Below are positions 33,012 through 49,949 of a DNA stretch of 64,000 bases, piece after piece (positions within the stretch are counted from its first letter, which is position 1; the number at the start of each line of letters is the position of its first letter). The notes beneath the pieces were generated by a model, which searched no databases, was not told where the DNA came from, and saw only the letters and a program-made list of their open reading frames with translations. This DNA comes from Myxocyprinus asiaticus (Eukaryota > Chordata > Actinopteri > Cypriniformes > Catostomidae), in assembly GCF_019703515.2 (NCBI RefSeq), contig NC_059393.1, forward strand, positions 14,640,501 through 14,704,500. Direction: 5' to 3'. The position numbers were made by a program, and so were the translations under genes.

Positions 33012-34090
33012 ATATATATACATATCCTCAAAAGGCAGTGTTATATACCGTTTGTATCCAGTAATTAGAAACGCCTGGAAAGGTCATAGAAAAATCATGG
33101 AAATTCATTGGTCAAAGAGGGTGGAAACCCTGGATAAAATCTGTCAGATAACCCCCAAAAAAGGTTATCTCACATACTTATCCAACAAAAATAACGTTGA
33201 GAGTTGATATTTTCTGTGAACTGTTCCATTCATGTGTTTTCGGATGAAATATCCATACAGCCAACAGGTGGCGTCCCATATACATGCCCAAAGCCGCTAT
33301 TTTAAATTCTCCAATGTCTTCCTCAATTATCATCCAAGCTATGTTTTTAAAGCATAATCAGTCACTCATTAAATCTTTATCACTCCTACAGTTTTGTTTG
33401 AGGCAGCATGTAATTGTAAAGAGAAGGTGACATTCCCTCAGTTGTTGTGGGGTTGTAATTTATTGAGTCATAAGATTCAATTCCCTCTTCAGAAGAGCAC
33501 TAGAAATTTTATTGTGGGGCTGACCCATTGCCCTGTCGGCCTACCTATATTAAAAACCAGAAATCCCCTTTATTTTGGGAAATGTTAATGTAAATCCCTT
33601 GAACACCTTTTTGTCATTATCTTTTTTTTTTAACAAACATATTTGGGGTTTGCTTTTCGTCCTATGGCGATTGTGATGTATTTTGTGTCGGACTGCAACA
33701 TTCATATTCAGTGACAGTACTGTAACTCTCCAAAGCTGCTGGGTACAGAGCAAAAAGGGCAACTGTGCATTACACTTGTATTGAATATATGAATCTGCAC
33801 CTTGCAAAGCTTGGTCATGCATTTCCTTTGAAGACAAGGGCAAAAGAGCAGCATAAGCACGCACTCAACTAGCCTATAAATACAGATTTTGCAGTTCAGA
33901 GCGTCCTAATATTTCGGCTCTGTTTGTCTTTCAGTTTATTCTGTACAGCCACAGGTTTGTTTGAGTGGCCAGAGGATTAGCAGATGGCTACCACGCCTAA
34001 ACAGATGGTAACAAAAGTGATCCCTGATTGCATACAAAGTGTAAGTGCAGTACAAATGCTTGAGTGCATCAATGTAATAGCAAAAACCAT
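33010..34090. other. No gene seen
   Basis: Unique-looking intergenic sequence. The minus frame 33,550-33,864 has no family match or splice context. Confidence 0.4.
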
Positions 34091-34269
34091 GAATGAATTT
34101 CATGATAGCCTCAGTTACCATTCATGTTCATTGTATAGAAAAAAGGTGCAATTAAAGTGAATAGTGACTGTGGCCAACATTCTACCTAACATCTCCTTTT
34201 GTGTTCCACAGAAAAAATAAATTAATATACTGTAGATTTAGAATAACATGAGGGTGAGTACATTTTTGT

Positions 34270-36020
34270 GTTCCCTCAAAATAAGTTTTGCTTTTGCGAT
34301 CCCTTGCAATAGTTTTGCTTTCCCTTTGCAATAGTTTGCATTTATTCACAATAGGATTTACGTTCCTTCACAATAGTTTCGTGTTCCCTCACAATAGTTT
34401 GCGTTTCCTTGCAATACGTTTTGTGTTCCCTCACAATAAGTTTTGGGTTCCCGCAATAGCTTCCCTTCCCTCACAATCAGTGGTGGGCCATGCATTAAAA
34501 GTCTAGGCCTACAATGTTATTCATGCCATTAAGAAAACACATTTTCACAATGAATAAGACACATACATTATGTTGCAGCTAACTAGTAATACCAATTGAC
34601 ATTTTAAAAACACATCTACACACGAAAGCCAGAACATGAAATGACACTTAATGCTCAAGCAAGCATAATTTTAACTGCAGCATGACTGTTTGTGAAATGA
34701 ATGTGAAAAATCATAATTTTTCATATGAATCTACCAAGGAGGTCTATAATACCTGGAAAAATCTACCTAATAATATTTGCGATTTAAATGTTGCTTGCAA
34801 TAAATTTCGTTTCGTCAGGGTACACGGTAATGCTGTATTCCATTCAAGTTGGATGTGGGATATTCCTACTTGATATCTCCGACCATAAATGCATTCCATT
34901 CCCCGAAATTCAGAAGATGACATATAAGGACACAAAACTTTTAAAAGTTTTGTGTTCCCTCATAATAGTTTTGCTTTCCTTTACAATAGTTTGCGTTCCT
35001 TTACAATAAATTGTGTTCCCTCCTAAAAAGTTTTGTGTCCTCACAATAGTAAACAATTGTTTACTATTTGTGAATGACCGCAAAACTTTTGCAAGGTAAT
35101 GCAAACTATTGCAAGGGACCGCAAATTTTTTTGCAAGGGACCGCAAAAGTTTTGCCTCGCAAAAAAAATTGCGGTCCCTTGCAACAGTTTACGTTACCTT
35201 GCAAAAGTTCTGTGGTCACTCGCAAATAGTTTTGTGTTCCTTCATAATTATTTGCATTCCCTCACAAAAAGTTTTGCGTTTCCTCGCAATAGTGTGTTCC
35301 CTCACAATAGTTGGCATTCCCTCACAAAAAGTTTTGCGGTCCCTTGCAAAAAAATTTGGAGTCCCTTGCAATAGTTTGCATTACCTTGCAAAAGTTTTGC
35401 GGTCATTCACAAATAGTTTTGTGTTCCTTCACAATAATTTGCATTCCCTCACAAATAGTTTTACAATCCATTGATAATAGTTTTGCATTCTCTCGAAATA
35501 GTTTGCGTTCCCTCACAATTAGTTTTGTGTTCCCTCGCAATAGTTTGCATTCCCTCAGAATAGTGTGCATCCCCTATCAATACGTTTTGCATTCCATCAC
35601 AAAAAGTTTTGTATTACACAATACGTTTTGTGATCCCTCGCAATACTTTTGTGTTCCCTCACAATAGTTATGCGTTCCCACACAGCAGTTTGCGTTCCCT
35701 CGCAAAATGTTTTGCGGTCCCTTGCAAATAGTTTTGCATTTCCTCGCAATAAGTTTTCTGTTCCCTCGCAATATATTTGCATTCCCTTACATTAATTTGC
35801 ATTCCCGCAGAATAGCGTGCATTCCCTCACAAAATGTTTAGCGTTACTACACAAAATGTTTTGCATTCCCTCGCAATAGTTTATGTTCCTTTCCAATTGT
35901 TTGCATACCCTCGGAAAAAGTTTGGCATTCCCTTGCAGTATAGTTTGCTTTACCTCACAATAAGTTTTGCATTCCCTCGCAATAGTTTTGTGTTCCTTTT
36001 ATTTTGCAATGACTTTATCC
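34270..36020. repeat. 1.75-kb degenerate minisatellite, about 20-bp units
   Basis: Tens of diverged units of the form 'gttttgcgttccctcgcaat' and 'agtttgcgttccctcacaat' run through most of the interval, broken by unrelated sequence at about 34,490-34,940. Within it 35,063-35,149 is an inverted copy of 35,332-35,417. All frames in it (34,910-35,782) are low-complexity translations and not genes. Reversed units reappear at 36,137-36,250. Confidence 0.88.
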
Positions 36021-36031
36021 ATCGATTTTGA

Positions 36032-36123
36032 AAATTAGCCATGGTTTTACTACAGTAACCATATTTTAACCACAATATTTGTGGTAAAACCATAGTGATA
36101 ATAACACAGGAAAACCATGGTTC
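36032..36123. repeat. Short palindromic MITE (ACCATGGTTTTAC)
   Basis: 'ccatggttttactacagtaa' is mirrored by 'gtggtaaaaccatagt' and 'aaaaccatggtt'. It is a 92-base hairpin element common in fish DNA. Confidence 0.7.
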
Positions 36124-36250
36124 ATTTTTGTAAGGGACAGATTAAGCTATTGCAAAGGAAGCCAAAACTATTGGGAATACAAAACTTATTGTAAGGGAAT
36201 GTAATACTATTTCAAGGGAACTCAAAATGCTTTGTAAATGAACGCACAAC

Positions 36251-37551
36251 TATTTCAAAAAATAAATTCCCTGTCCTCTTAGGGGCTCCGTAGATATCTC
36301 ATCGCAAGAGAGTACAAACAAAATGTACAGGAGTTGGTTAGGGGGTTACTGAATACAACCATTGTAACTGAACCGAAAACAGACAGCTTTTGACAGTGTC
36401 ACAATATGATACCATCAGTCTGTCCTGAGATTAAATCAAAGTGACAGAAAAGAACAACTTGGTCAGGCGCGTGAGCCGCAGAACCATTTGAGTGGCAAAG
36501 ACGTATCAGTCAATAAATGATGTGAGCTGAAAATACGATTTTTTTTCAGTCTGTGCATTCATGTTTTTTTCCAAAAGTGCCGTGATTGTTACTGCCGCTT
36601 GAGCTTAGTTGAGTAGTTTTCAATGCCACTGGCTAAGTGCTGCCAAAGAGTGACTGTCGTTTTCTATTACTTAGTTGTAAAACAGTGAAGGTGTCTTTGC
36701 CCGAGTCATTAAGGCTTAATTGAAACGATGTGGAAAAATCTGCACATTTGAAGCCTCTTAGTTTGCCATTGATTTTTTGCCTAACTGTGATGTCTCAAAA
36801 GGGCTTTCATCTTTGTAAATAATGCTTTTATAAGGAAAAGACACTGATGCATAAAAGAAAAGAACAAAACATCTGGGAACACCTGGGTGTCCTTGAGTTT
36901 TCCTTCAAACATTCCCTGAATTTGAAACTCCAATCACCATGTAGGAATTCCACCTCCTAATTATGCCTCTTGTGCAGAGGTACGTGTGTGGTTTTTAAAA
37001 AGGGAGCTGATGCTTTAAACCGTTTGCCTGAAAAACTTCTAAATTCGATGGTGAGTAAGCACAGAAGATGTATGTAAATCCAACTGTGCAATTGATGACT
37101 GTTTAAGGTTTCCTGCATACAAATGCCATCCTGCCTTAGTGATCCCTATAGGCCAGACTCTTTCTGATGTTTGATATAAGTGTGTTTATGCTAACGAACA
37201 GCGAGCAAAGAAACGGCTAAAGTAAATTTCAACAAAGTCCCTGTCTAATACCACATAGCTGTCAGAAAAACCTCTGACTCATGATTTATGAAGCTACAGC
37301 CCACGCAATAGATGATTGCTCGTAAATCACAATGCTTTTAAAGTTGGACAAGCTTGTTCAACATCAGATTAAAGTTTTATGTGGCAGGTACACATAAAAC
37401 AGCCTTAGGATAAGAGTTGATGAAGGTGTATATGCTTAAGAGAAGACACACTGTGCCTGATGAGATGAGAGTTGTTCCTGCAGCATGATTCAAAACCAAA
37501 AACGGGATGTGAACAGATTGGAAATTTCAACATAACATAACATAACGTAAC
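36251..37551. other. No gene seen, repeat-poor
   Basis: About 1.3 kb without recognised repeats or coding frames. It may be ordinary intergenic sequence or contain conserved non-coding elements; the sequence alone does not decide. Confidence 0.4.
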
Positions 37552-37842
37552 TGTGACAAGTTCGTTAACTCTCTGCAAGGAGGAAGCGGGAGACGGCGAG
37601 ATCCAACTCAAAGGGTCTTTATTTTCCCACACTTTTCAGTGCTTCACAAAACTTACACAATAATTCACAATAATACTTTTTAGCGTAACAAAAAATTATG
37701 ATCACACATCAACACACTGCTCTGTGCAGCTTTCTACCACTCTCTCCACTGGCATCTGGCTCGCTCTTTAAACCGTCTCCAACTCTCACTGTAATGACAA
37801 ACAGCTGTTAGAGACAATCATTGACAGGTAATGATCCTCACA
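37552..37842 (-). repeat. 3' LTR of the Gypsy element, 291 bp
   Basis: On the minus strand it starts 'tgtgaggatcattacc' and ends 'cttgtcaca'. It contains AATAAA just before 'gacccttt' (about 37,617-37,624), as expected for the R region. It directly follows the RNase H frame, whose stop falls just before it. Confidence 0.7.
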
Positions 37843-38268
37843 TTCTCAACTCCTGATCTCGCTCTTGATACACAAGCCAGTGCTTGACCACGCCCCCACC
37901 ACCACTTACCCCCATCACCCGACTCATGCCGGGGAGCCATCCGGCCTGCACAATTCTGGAGAGGAAGTCCGCAACAGCCATCTGTGCCCCCGGCCTGTGG
38001 ACCACCTCAAACTTAAACGGCTGAAGAGCCAGATACCAACGGGTGATCCGCGCATTGGTATCCTTCATGCGATGGAGCCACTGGAGCGGGGCGTGGTCCG
38101 AACAAAGAGTGAAAGCCCATCCCAGGAGGTAGTACTGAAGGGTGAAGACTGCTCACTTGATGTCCAGACACTCTTTCTCAATGGTGCTGTACCTTGCCTC
38201 TCTCGCCGAAAGTTTCCGGCTAATATACAGCACCGGGCACTCCTCCCCCTCGACCACTCTCCGCAGGT
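37838..38268 (-). pseudogene. Ty3/Gypsy RNase H region (pol fragment)
   Basis: The C-terminal part is open in 38,068-37,838 and carries 'RITRWYLALQPFKFEVVHRP' and 'VADFLSRI', the typical RNase H tail after the tether. The N-terminal part to 38,268 ('YISRKLSARE' in another frame) is frameshifted. It degrades the RNA strand of the RNA-DNA hybrid in intact elements. Confidence 0.8.
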
Positions 38269-38347
38269 GACCGGGGTGACTCTATTGGTGGCATTTAAGT
38301 TTACCTCAGGTCCAAGCTCCTTCCTTCTGGAACCACCATCGCCAAAG

Positions 38348-39090
38348 TCACTCTCTCCACAGTTTTAGGAGGTTGAGGTGGTAAATCTGACGTGCTTCGC
38401 CTCTATCCTTTCGTTTTACCTCATTATTGATTTCCCCAACTTGCTGTGTGACCTCAAAGGGTCCTTGCCACTTGGCGAGTAATTTAGAGTTCAATGTGGG
38501 GAGCAATACAAGGACTTTATCTCTCGGTGTAAATTCCTGTAGCGGAGTACCCCTATTATACAGCCGGCTTTGACGTTCTGGAGCCTGGAGCATATTCTCC
38601 TGTGTTAATTGTCCCAGTGTGTGGAGTTTTGCTCTCAGGTCAAGAATGTCTTGAATTTAATTTTTGCTGTTCAAAGGTCTGTCCTCCCAATTTTCCCGTA
38701 GGATGTCGAGCATGCCACGTGGTCGACGTCTGTACAATAATTCAAATGTTGAGAACCCCATGGAGGCTTGTGGGTCCTCTCGTAATGAAAATAATAGGGG
38801 CTCAAGCCACTTGTCTCAATTTTGAGCATCTTTGTGGACAAACTTACGAATCATATTCTTTAGTGTTTGATAAATCGTTCAACCAAGCCGTCCGTTTGGG
38901 GGTGGTAAACGCCGGCACGGATCAATTTAATCCCCTATCATTCGTACAGTTTGTGTAGTGTACGTGACATAAACGTAGTGCCCTGATCAGTGAGAATTTC
39001 TTTCGGAATCCCCACTCGGGAGATTTTTCTGAAGAGTGCCTCCGCAACACTTTGCGCTGAAATGTTGTGCAGAGGCACTGCTTCCGGATA
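38348..39090 (-). pseudogene. Ty3/Gypsy integrase (pol fragment)
   Basis: It carries the core around the second catalytic Asp ('KEILTDQGTTF'), a region near 38,890 whose frames are broken where 'GLVERF'-like sequence would be, and the GPF/Y-type C-terminal module ending 'HLNLLKLWRE'. Stops lie at about 38,830 and 38,890. Non-functional. Confidence 0.8.
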
Positions 39091-39345
39091 TCATGGAATT
39101 AACAACTGGGTTGTATCCTCCTTTGTCTGAGCATCCTGCGTTACTCGATACAACCGATCCTTGATAATAGAAAAATACGGATATGCGAGTGCAACATCTG
39201 GCCGGAGGATTTGACCATCAATCACATTCACTTCATCAAAAGCATGCCTAAGGGTCTTGTCTCATGTCTGGTCCAGAGGGAAATCCCCAGCAGGGAATCC
39301 CCAAAGGGCTGGGGAAGCCGATACTTCCCCCTCCCTTATGTCCTC

Positions 39346-39700
39346 CTAACGTGGAGCTGACGTAGACGGCCCTGGCTCCACCTCCTCAGCCAGTGAGTCA
39401 CACACCACGCACGGATATGCTTTTTTGCAGGAACCATCCACACACATTCTCCTTAATAAGGTAGTAAATGCCGGCCAATTCATTACCAAGATTAGTGGAT
39501 GGGTGAGGCGGAAATTAACTGCAGCCTCAACACTGTGTTTTTGTCCCCGAAATTTAATAGTGAACGTCACTACAGCGTTATTTTGGATATCCCCATACAC
39601 ACACGTACCTTCACCCACTGGCTTGTATCCAAAGCCTCGGATTGAACCAAGCTTTGGTGTATGGAGTTTTGATTACAACCTGAATCCACCAAGGCTTGAT
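39346..39700 (-). pseudogene. Ty3/Gypsy protease (frameshifted)
   Basis: A D-S-G catalytic triplet in 'LVDSGCNQ' near 39,690 lies in a different frame from the downstream 'MGEGTCVYGDIQNNAVVTF' segment (39,618-39,346). The gag zinc knuckle lies upstream, as in intact elements. Confidence 0.7.
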
Positions 39701-40036
39701 ATGTACCCCCCTTAATACTCACAGATTTGTGGTACATCCCAGCTCGATCGGGGGCAGCCTACAGTGTGTCGGGGACCCGGACCAATGTCCCCACCTCCAT
39801 CACTGGGCATTGGTCCTAGAAATGTCCGGGCTCCCCACAGCTCCAGCAAACCAGCCCAAACTTCCCTGATGCTCTGGGGTCTGGCCAACCCGTTGCAGGA
39901 TGGCTTTTCTTAAGTCTGCAAACACCAGGAGGTTCTCTGCAGGTAACTGCTGCGCCGTGAGTTGGGCCTCCCTGGACAGTAGTGGAATCAACCTGACCAC
40001 CCACTGGGTGTTCAGCCAACCACATGCCCCCACCGT

Positions 40037-40870
40037 CTGCAAAATAAACATTTCTATAACAATAGCATAACATAATAATAGCATAACAAAACATAACATA
40101 ATAATGGTAATACTTTAATTTACAATAAGGGTGTACATCATGTGTTAACATTAGTAAACACTATACAGTAGTTAAGACGAACTAACAATGAACAATACAG
40201 TTACAGCCTTTATTAATATAAATGTGATTATTGATACATTTTATTATAAAATAAACATTTCTATAATATTAGCATAACATAACATAATAATGGTAACACT
40301 TTAATTTACAATAAGGTTGTACATCATGTGTTAACATTAGTAAACACTATACAGTAGTTAAGATGAACTAACAATGAACAATGCAGTTACAGCATTTATT
40401 CATATAAATGTAATTATATTAATACATTTTATTACAAAATAAAAATTTCTATAACAATAGCATAACATAACATAAATAATAATGGTAACACTTTAATTTA
40501 CAATCAGGTTGTACAGTATGCATTGACTTTAGAAATCACTATAGTTAACATGAACTAACAATGAACAATAGAGTTACAGCATTTATTAATATAAATGTAA
40601 TTATACTGATACATTTTATTACAAAATAAACATTTCTATATCAATAGCATAAGATAACATAACATAATAATTGTAACACTATAATTTACAATAAGTGTGT
40701 ACAGCATGCATTAACATTAGTAAACACTATACAGTAGTTAAGACGAACTAACAATGAACAATGCAGTTCCTGCATTTATTAATATAAATGTAATTATATT
40801 AATACATTTTATAACAAAATAAACATTTCTATAACAATAGCATAACATAGCATAACATAAATAAGCAATA
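40037..40870. repeat. Tandem array of about 190-bp units
   Basis: The block 'aaaataaacatttctataac' followed by 'aatagcataacataac' recurs near 40,037, 40,249, 40,437, 40,623 and 40,815, giving periods of about 186-212 bases. Each unit holds 'ggtaacactttaatttacaa' and 'gaactaacaatgaacaat'. More copies or half copies lie at 42,060-42,115 and 42,524-42,960. The inner sequence is a known type of fish palindromic MITE. Confidence 0.85.
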
Positions 40871-41185
40871 TCACATGAGCAAGAGTGCGATATGGCCCTG
40901 CATCAGAACTGTTGTGGTTTGGCTGCAGGCCGAGTGCCATAGGCAATTGTGGCAGTGCTGATTTAGGGCCATATAGCACGATTGCAATGACCAAGTAAAT
41001 TTAAAAACTGAGTACGGTCATAAAAAACGCATGTGTGCAAGAAACTACTTTCTTACGCCACGGATCAGAATCTGCTGTTGCTGGTTCAAACCAAAAGATG
41101 CGTTCAAGCCTTTTAAAAACATCACTTTAGAACTACTAGTATCACAGCTTGGGCTGTTTCTAACATGTTATTGGAGAAACAAGAA

Positions 41186-41857
41186 TGTTGTCAAAGGAAG
41201 AGACCAGAGATCCAAGTGCGGAGGCAAAGGGACAGATTTTATTGATAATTAAACACAGCAGAGCTAGCGAAATGCGAGGGGAACCAGGTGTTGTGTCGAA
41301 GTCTGTTGCCCCCATGTTTTATGTTTAATGGTGCTACGGGGAACGCTAACTTGGGAAACATAGGGGGAACAGACTTCGACACAACACCGGCACCAACTGC
41401 AATGTGGAGATGGAGAGTGTGTTCATAGACTTGTGTGCATTGTGGTAGTGTGAAGAGCAGATACAGTGCAGAGAGGTAACCGATGAGGAATACTCCGGTG
41501 AAGCGTCAAGGCGAGTGAAGTGAACAACAGGATGGTAACCACAATCCAGGCACTACAGCGAAGACTGGCAACCAATATAGAAAACACACAGCAGGATCAA
41601 CTAGGGCAGAGAGAGAGTGGTGAGTAAATAACACACGACGACAATCTAGCAAAGAACACGAAAAAAAGTTTGGTAAATATAGGCAGAAAACAAATCACGA
41701 TCAGGTGCCGCTCGTCCGCTGAAAGTTGGCATGATCAGCATTCCCATGGAAACGATCAGAGTTCCCATGGCAATGCTGATTCCGCCAGCACATGAACACA
41801 AGAAGAGAACGTAAACACAAATGGAACAAACCAGCGGACTCACCGAGACTGTGACAG

Positions 41858-41859
<2 letters not shown>
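41186..41859 (-). repeat. Probable solo LTR with inner hairpin
   Basis: On the minus strand it starts 'tgtcacagtctcggtgag' and ends '...tttgacaaca'. AATAAA (revcomp of 41,238-41,243) lies near its 3' end, in the place expected of an LTR. No flanking internal region was seen and no clear target duplication. A 100-base hairpin sits inside at 41,286-41,389. Confidence 0.45.

Positions 41860-41947
<88 letters not shown>
41860..41947. repeat. (GT)n followed by (GA)n microsatellite
   Basis: About 23 GT units, a TGTGT break, then about 16 GA units. Confidence 0.97.
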
Positions 41948-41948
<1 letters not shown>

Positions 41949-42115
41949 ACCTGTTGATGATGCTGTAGTCCGTTAGTCAGCTTTCTGAAGATAATGTCAT
42001 TTTGGTGAAATTCATCCTATTTTCTCAGTGGAAAAATAGCCATCCAAGCAGGGGTTGTATAATTATATTATTACATTTTATTACAAAATAAACATTTCTA
42101 TAACAATAGCATAAC

Positions 42116-42524
42116 ATGGGGATCTGGGTAGCTCAGCAAGTACTGATGCTGTCTACCACCCCTGGAGTCACGAGTTTGAATCCAGGGTGTGCTGAGTGAC
42201 TCCAGCCAGGTCTCCTAGCAACCAAATTGGCCCGGTTGCTAGGGAGGGTAGATTCACATGGGGTAACCTCCTTGTGGTCGCGATTAGTGGTTCTCGCTCT
42301 CGGTGGGGTGCGTGGTGAGTTGTGCGTGAAGCTTCCACACCCGCTATGTCTCCACGTTAACGGATTGATGGTCTCAGACGTGGAGGCAACTGAGATTCGT
42401 CCTCACCCACCTGTAATTGAGGTGAGTCACTGGATTGAGTCACTACGCCACCAAGAGGATTTAGTGTGGATTGGGAATTGGGCATTCCAAATTGGGGAGA
42501 AAAGGAATAATAATAATAAAAAAT
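42116..42524 (+). repeat. tRNA-derived SINE, inserted in the tandem repeat
   Basis: Box A 'tagctcagcaagt' and box B 'gagtttgaatccagg' are present. The tail 'ggcattccaaattggggag' ends in an A-rich run. It splits a repeat unit: 'atagcataacat' is found just before it and 'atagcataagat' just after, a likely target-site duplication. Confidence 0.85.
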
Positions 42525-42659
42525 AAAAAAATAGCATAAGATAATAATGGTAATACTTTAATTTACATAACATAATATAAGATAAAATAACAACAATAGT
42601 TTTATTAATACATTTAATTAAAATAAACATTTATATAACAAAGTTGCATAAAATATAAC

Positions 42660-42975
42660 ATAACAACAATAAAAATGGTAACATTTTAAAATAAGTTTGT
42701 ATACGTTAACATTAGTTAACACAGTAGATAACATGAACTATCAATGAACAATATTTCTACATATACTAATACATTTTTAATAATAAAAGATGTATAAGTT
42801 AAAATCATTTAATGCAGTTTGAATGAACAGAAACTAACAATAAACAATAATTAATTATTGATAAACTAATGAACTTATTTACTAATTATCATGAATTATT
42901 GTTCATTGTTAGTTCATGATACTTAGTGCACTATTGCCACTAATGTTAACAAATGGAACTTTATTGTAAAGTGTT
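42660..42975. repeat. Palindromic MITE (GGTAACACTTTA family)
   Basis: The left end 'atggtaacattttaaaataa' is mirrored by 'tttattgtaaagtgttacaa' on the right, with inner 'aactatcaatgaacaata' against 'attgttcattgttagttc'. A second copy lies at 60,270-60,545. Confidence 0.7.
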
Positions 42976-43600
42976 ACAATAATAATTTGTTGATTAAATT
43001 GTATTATTTAATAATGTAATTTAATTATCATTGTCATCATCATTTGTATATTTTACTATATAAATTAATTAATAGTACTATTTAATAGTTAGTTAATAAT
43101 ACCAATTAACAGTTTAGCAGTTTATTATCCATTTGTATTGATGCATAAAATTAGAATGTTTAATATGTATATTATCTTTCTGAATGACATAAACTGTGTG
43201 AAAGGTCATATTACTTCAAATAGATGGGAAAATATGACCTTTGGACTCTGACTGTCTGCATCAGGTGTTTTCTCACAACATCTGCAACCCTTATTTGATC
43301 TTGAAAGCACATTGAAACATTTCAGTAACTGAGCAGTGATTTACTGGTGGTTAAAAACACATGCTTCTGCTGTAATATTTAGGTGTGAGTTTGCCCTCTT
43401 AATACACTTTACATTGCATGACTTCAGTCTTCGCTATTACTATGTTAATTTAATCGCCATAGATGTGTTCTGGATACAAGTCACCACTGCAGTTGCAAAC
43501 TACACTGTTCCTCTTAGTTGTACCTACATTTTCCCTGTGTTTTATTTTACATTCCAACAAAGTACAGCCAATCAAAAGCCAGGTCTGAGAATGATGACCT
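42976..43600. other. Upstream region of creb3l3, no gene seen
   Basis: AT-rich to about 43,180, then unique sequence likely holding the creb3l3 promoter. No convincing TATA box could be singled out. The frame 43,336-43,602 has no family match. Confidence 0.4.
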
Positions 43601-43739
43601 GACTGTTGCGTTGGAGTTCGAACTTTGTTCTCAGTGACAAAAGAGTCGCAGAGAGAGTCAGGACAACATTTTGAGAGATATTTTGGTTCGGTCCCAAATT
43701 TGACATTATTTCAAGGATATTTTAGACAGGGTCATAGTA
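43600..43739 (+). promoter_or_regulatory. creb3l3: creb3l3 5' leader region
   Basis: Sequence between repeats and the chosen ATG, which is in the context 'catagtaATGg'. The ATG was chosen because it opens the short exon whose donor 'gtaagt' at 43,761 joins in phase to the conserved second exon. The transcription start is not determinable. Confidence 0.4.
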
Positions 43740-49123
<5,384 letters not shown>

Positions 49124-49315
49124 AGGGCACAGGGGGATTTACCCAGGGATTTGTCAAAACTCCTTTAACAGTACTTTTTAAGACAAAATCCAGCTAACAG
49201 ATGGCTGGAAGGTCTTTTTTTATAATGTTTTTTTTCCTGCTGAAGTAATCTTGTGGAGATGTGGAGATTACTTTTTATGTATTATATAACTTTGGTTAAA
49301 GCAATAATTAAATTT
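49124..49315 (+). other. creb3l3: creb3l3 3' untranslated region
   Basis: Short AT-rich tail after the stop. The likely polyadenylation signal is ATTAAA at 49,307-49,312. Confidence 0.5.
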
Positions 49316-49949
49316 TATCTGTTTGTTTATATGCTGGAAATCCATATTTTCTCACACTTTGTTTTTGGTTAAAATATAAAGTGGGGTCCAAAAGTATATC
49401 TATTTTGGTTAGGGTTAGATTTAGTTAATCTGTTTTTAATTATATATACAGTACATATACAGGGCTGTGTATATATAATTACATGAATTTCATGAATAGC
49501 TTTCATGACTTTTGGGCTCCACTGTATTTGTAATGGCAGTAGTTTTAGCCACAGCTGTAGAGCGCAACAGTGCCCGCCCACTCTTGGTTTCGGAAGAGTT
49601 TCTACCATGAATTGTTTTCCATAGGGATTTTATAAAGTACTTCATTGAGGAGTTCTAAGCCATGAACCAACTCAACCAGCTCCGAGGTGTATCACAACAT
49701 TACAAACTTTGGTTTAACGCAAAAAGATAATTGAAAATTGGACAAAAAGACAAAGGTACAAGACTGTGTACTTACCATCTGGGAATGAACAACAATCCCA
49801 TGAAGCACTGCGAATGATGTAATCAACTTAAAAAGCAATGGAAAAATATAAAACTAACAATTTAAAGTTGTTGATTTTAAGTATAGAAACAATATATTTT
49901 CATTTTATTACAATATATTCAAATAAATACTTAAGTATTTAAGTATTTT

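Larger units (their letters stand above)
37552..40036 (-). mobile_element. Truncated Ty3/Gypsy retrotransposon, Gmr1-like domain order
   Basis: Minus strand, 5' to 3': nucleocapsid zinc knuckle ('CWSCGEPGHF', about 39,850-39,820), aspartic protease start (D-S-G codons near 39,690) continuing in 39,618-39,346, integrase core with 'ILTDQGTTFMS' near 38,980, integrase C-terminal part at 38,593-38,348 ('LLAKWQGPFEV', 'IYHLNLLKLW'), RNase H from about 38,260 to 37,838 ('MKDTNARITRWYLALQPFKF'), then the 3' LTR. Reverse transcriptase is missing between integrase and RNase H, and the 5' end is cut at 40,036 by tandem-repeat sequence. Stops and shifts are frequent, so the element is dead. Confidence 0.85.

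Noticed and set aside
34270..36020. CRISPR-like array
   Set aside because: Units are degenerate and contiguous with no unique spacers, and this is a vertebrate genome.
34288..36031. Several overlapping frames of 60-121 residues
   Set aside because: All are translations of the 20-bp minisatellite in different frames.
37865..38368. 167-residue plus-strand frame
   Set aside because: Antisense of the Gypsy RNase H region.
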